IMG/VR virus record: IMGVR_UViG_3300042879_001403
Span: 1-29,278 of that record
Length of the DNA: 29,278 nt
Direction: 5' to 3' (one strand)
Source: a virus
Shown piece by piece: positions 28,366 to 29,278 of this stretch; positions within the stretch are counted from its first letter, which is position 1; each line of letters begins with the position of its first letter. A program made the position numbers and the translations under genes. The notes beneath the pieces are model-generated. The model did no database searches. It saw nothing but the letters and a program-made list of their open reading frames with translations, and was not told where the DNA came from.

Positions 28366-29278
28366 TTGACTACCGGCAGCCCCAACACCGACGCGACTAC
28401 TTCACGCGGCTATACGAGCTCAACCTGACCCGCGGTATCATGCCGGGGCTGGTTTATTTGTACATGCCCGCGCTCGCCGAGCGTTATAACTGGGACGACG
28501 AACAGCGGCTCTGGTTTGCGTTTTTGAACGGCCTGACGCAGAACCCGATCACGTCGCTACGTCTGTTTCAACAACTACCCGAGGTGCCCCCCGCCCACGC
28601 GCCGCTCACCCGTTTTGAGCAGTGGTTCAACGATAACTGGGAGACTCTTCAGTTTGACACCGACCGCCGGTATCAAAAGAAGGACACCGTCGACGCGATC
28701 AAACTCTACGCGCCGATCGTCGCTACGCTCGGCTCGCAGAAGGCGCTTTTTCAGGGTCATCCGTTCTCATTCTTGTGGGAGTCGGTGCGCCACGGGTTTC
28801 ACTCGTTTGGCCGACTGTCTGCGTTCAGTTACCTAGAGTATATCTACCTGAACGGGTTCGGCGCAGACTGCGATAACTTGCATTTTGACGACAAGTCGGG
28901 CAGCAAGTCGCACCGCAACGGTATGATGTTCCTGCTCGGTCAGGATCAATACGTGTGGGACAAGCGTATGCCGAACGGGTTCGACGGCACTTACCCGGAC
29001 TTCAAAAAGATGTGCGAGTGGTTAGACTCTCAGTCAGTAGCCTACCTTGCTAACTTCCGTATAACTCACCCCAACGTACCGCATGTGGGTAAGTTTACGC
29101 TCGAGTCTAACCTGTGCACTTTCAAGAATCACTTCTTCGGTCGTCGCTACCCCGGCGTCTACGCAGACATGGCGCAAGAGCGTATTGAATGGGCTGATGA
29201 GCGCGGCCAGCAGGACGTTACCGCGGTGTTCAAAGACATCCGCGCCGGGTTGCTCCCCGAGTGGCTTCGGTGTGAATG
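28362..29278 (+). CDS. Alpha-glutamyl/putrescinyl-thymine pyrophosphorylase-like protein (amino acid:DNA transferase family), 3' end beyond window
   Basis: GTG 28362 opens a frame of 305 codons with no stop. Motifs match the aGPT-PPlase family: WDDEQRLWFAFLNGLTQNPI (44-63), FDTDRRYQKK (98-107), SFGRLSAFSYLEY (148-160), DDKSGSKSHRNG (176-187), TLESNLCTFKN (246-256) and GRRYPGVYADM (260-270). These enzymes displace pyrophosphate from phosphorylated 5-hydroxymethyl-dU in DNA and attach an amino acid or polyamine. The GTGA overlap shows coupling to the upstream gene. Needed partners (a 5-hmdU synthase and DNA kinase) would lie outside the window. Confidence 0.8.
   Translation, partial: MIDYRQPQHRRDYFTRLYELNLTRGIMPGLVYLYMPALAERYNWDDEQRLWFAFLNGLTQNPITSLRLFQQLPEVPPAHAPLTRFEQWFNDNWETLQFDTDRRYQKKDTVDAIKLYAPIVATLGSQKALFQGHPFSFLWESVRHGFHSFGRLSAFSYLEYIYLNGFGADCDNLHFDDKSGSKSHRNGMMFLLGQDQYVWDKRMPNGFDGTYPDFKKMCEWLDSQSVAYLANFRITHPNVPHVGKFTLESNLCTFKNHFFGRRYPGVYADMAQERIEWADERGQQDVTAVFKDIRAGLLPEWLRCE

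Noticed and set aside
1-29278. CRISPR array, tRNA or insertion sequence
   Set aside because: I saw no regularly spaced long repeats with unique spacers, no cloverleaf sequence and no transposase frame.

Overview
This window is part of a tailed bacteriophage genome (Caudoviricetes). It carries a large and small terminase, a portal, a scaffold, an HK97-type major capsid protein, and a phage replication module, in tightly packed genes that mostly overlap by ATGA, GTGA or TAATG. I see no integrase, CI-like repressor, tRNA or host chromosomal gene, so it looks lytic, but the genome is incomplete at both ends. GC content is moderate to high. Promoters look like bacterial sigma70 sites, so a proteobacterial (probably aquatic) host is plausible but not proven.

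Layout. (1) Positions 1-14.6 kb, minus strand: the late virion module. Read in the direction of transcription, it starts with terminase small and large subunits, two small membrane proteins, two small basic proteins, and an 863-residue protein with a PcfJ-like (polyvalent-protein) domain. The portal, small proteins, a phage GroES-like co-chaperonin, scaffold, an unknown conserved protein, head decoration candidate and major capsid protein follow, then beta-rich structural/fibre proteins and a truncated DUF5856-like gene. (2) 14.61-14.99 kb: a non-coding island with eleven copies of a 10-bp motif (CGAACGATYA) in both orientations, several at 13-bp spacing, and a strong stem-loop. It lies between the replication/sugar operon and the terminase genes and could be an origin, a pac site or a late-operon control region. 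(3) 15.0-23.56 kb, minus strand: a helicase, a prim-pol/helicase protein, several very small genes, then a cassette of two GT-A glycosyltransferases, a SAM methyltransferase and a TPR-GT9-like glycosyltransferase. (4) 23.56-23.77 kb: a divergent promoter region. (5) 23.77-29.28 kb, plus strand: early small genes led by two near-duplicate promoters with conserved leader hairpins, ending with a fold-type-II PLP enzyme and a large alpha-glutamyl/putrescinyl-thymine pyrophosphorylase-like gene (amino acid:DNA transferase family), cut by the window end.

How it works together. The helicase and prim-pol protein would replicate the DNA. The plus-strand PLP enzyme and aGPT-PPlase-like protein point to hypermodified thymidine in the phage DNA, probably to evade host nucleases. 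The late module packages DNA into a capsid whose assembly may be helped by the phage GroES. The most interesting parts are the putative thymidine-hypermodification pair, the 14.6-15.0 kb iteron island, and the duplicated promoter/hairpin units.
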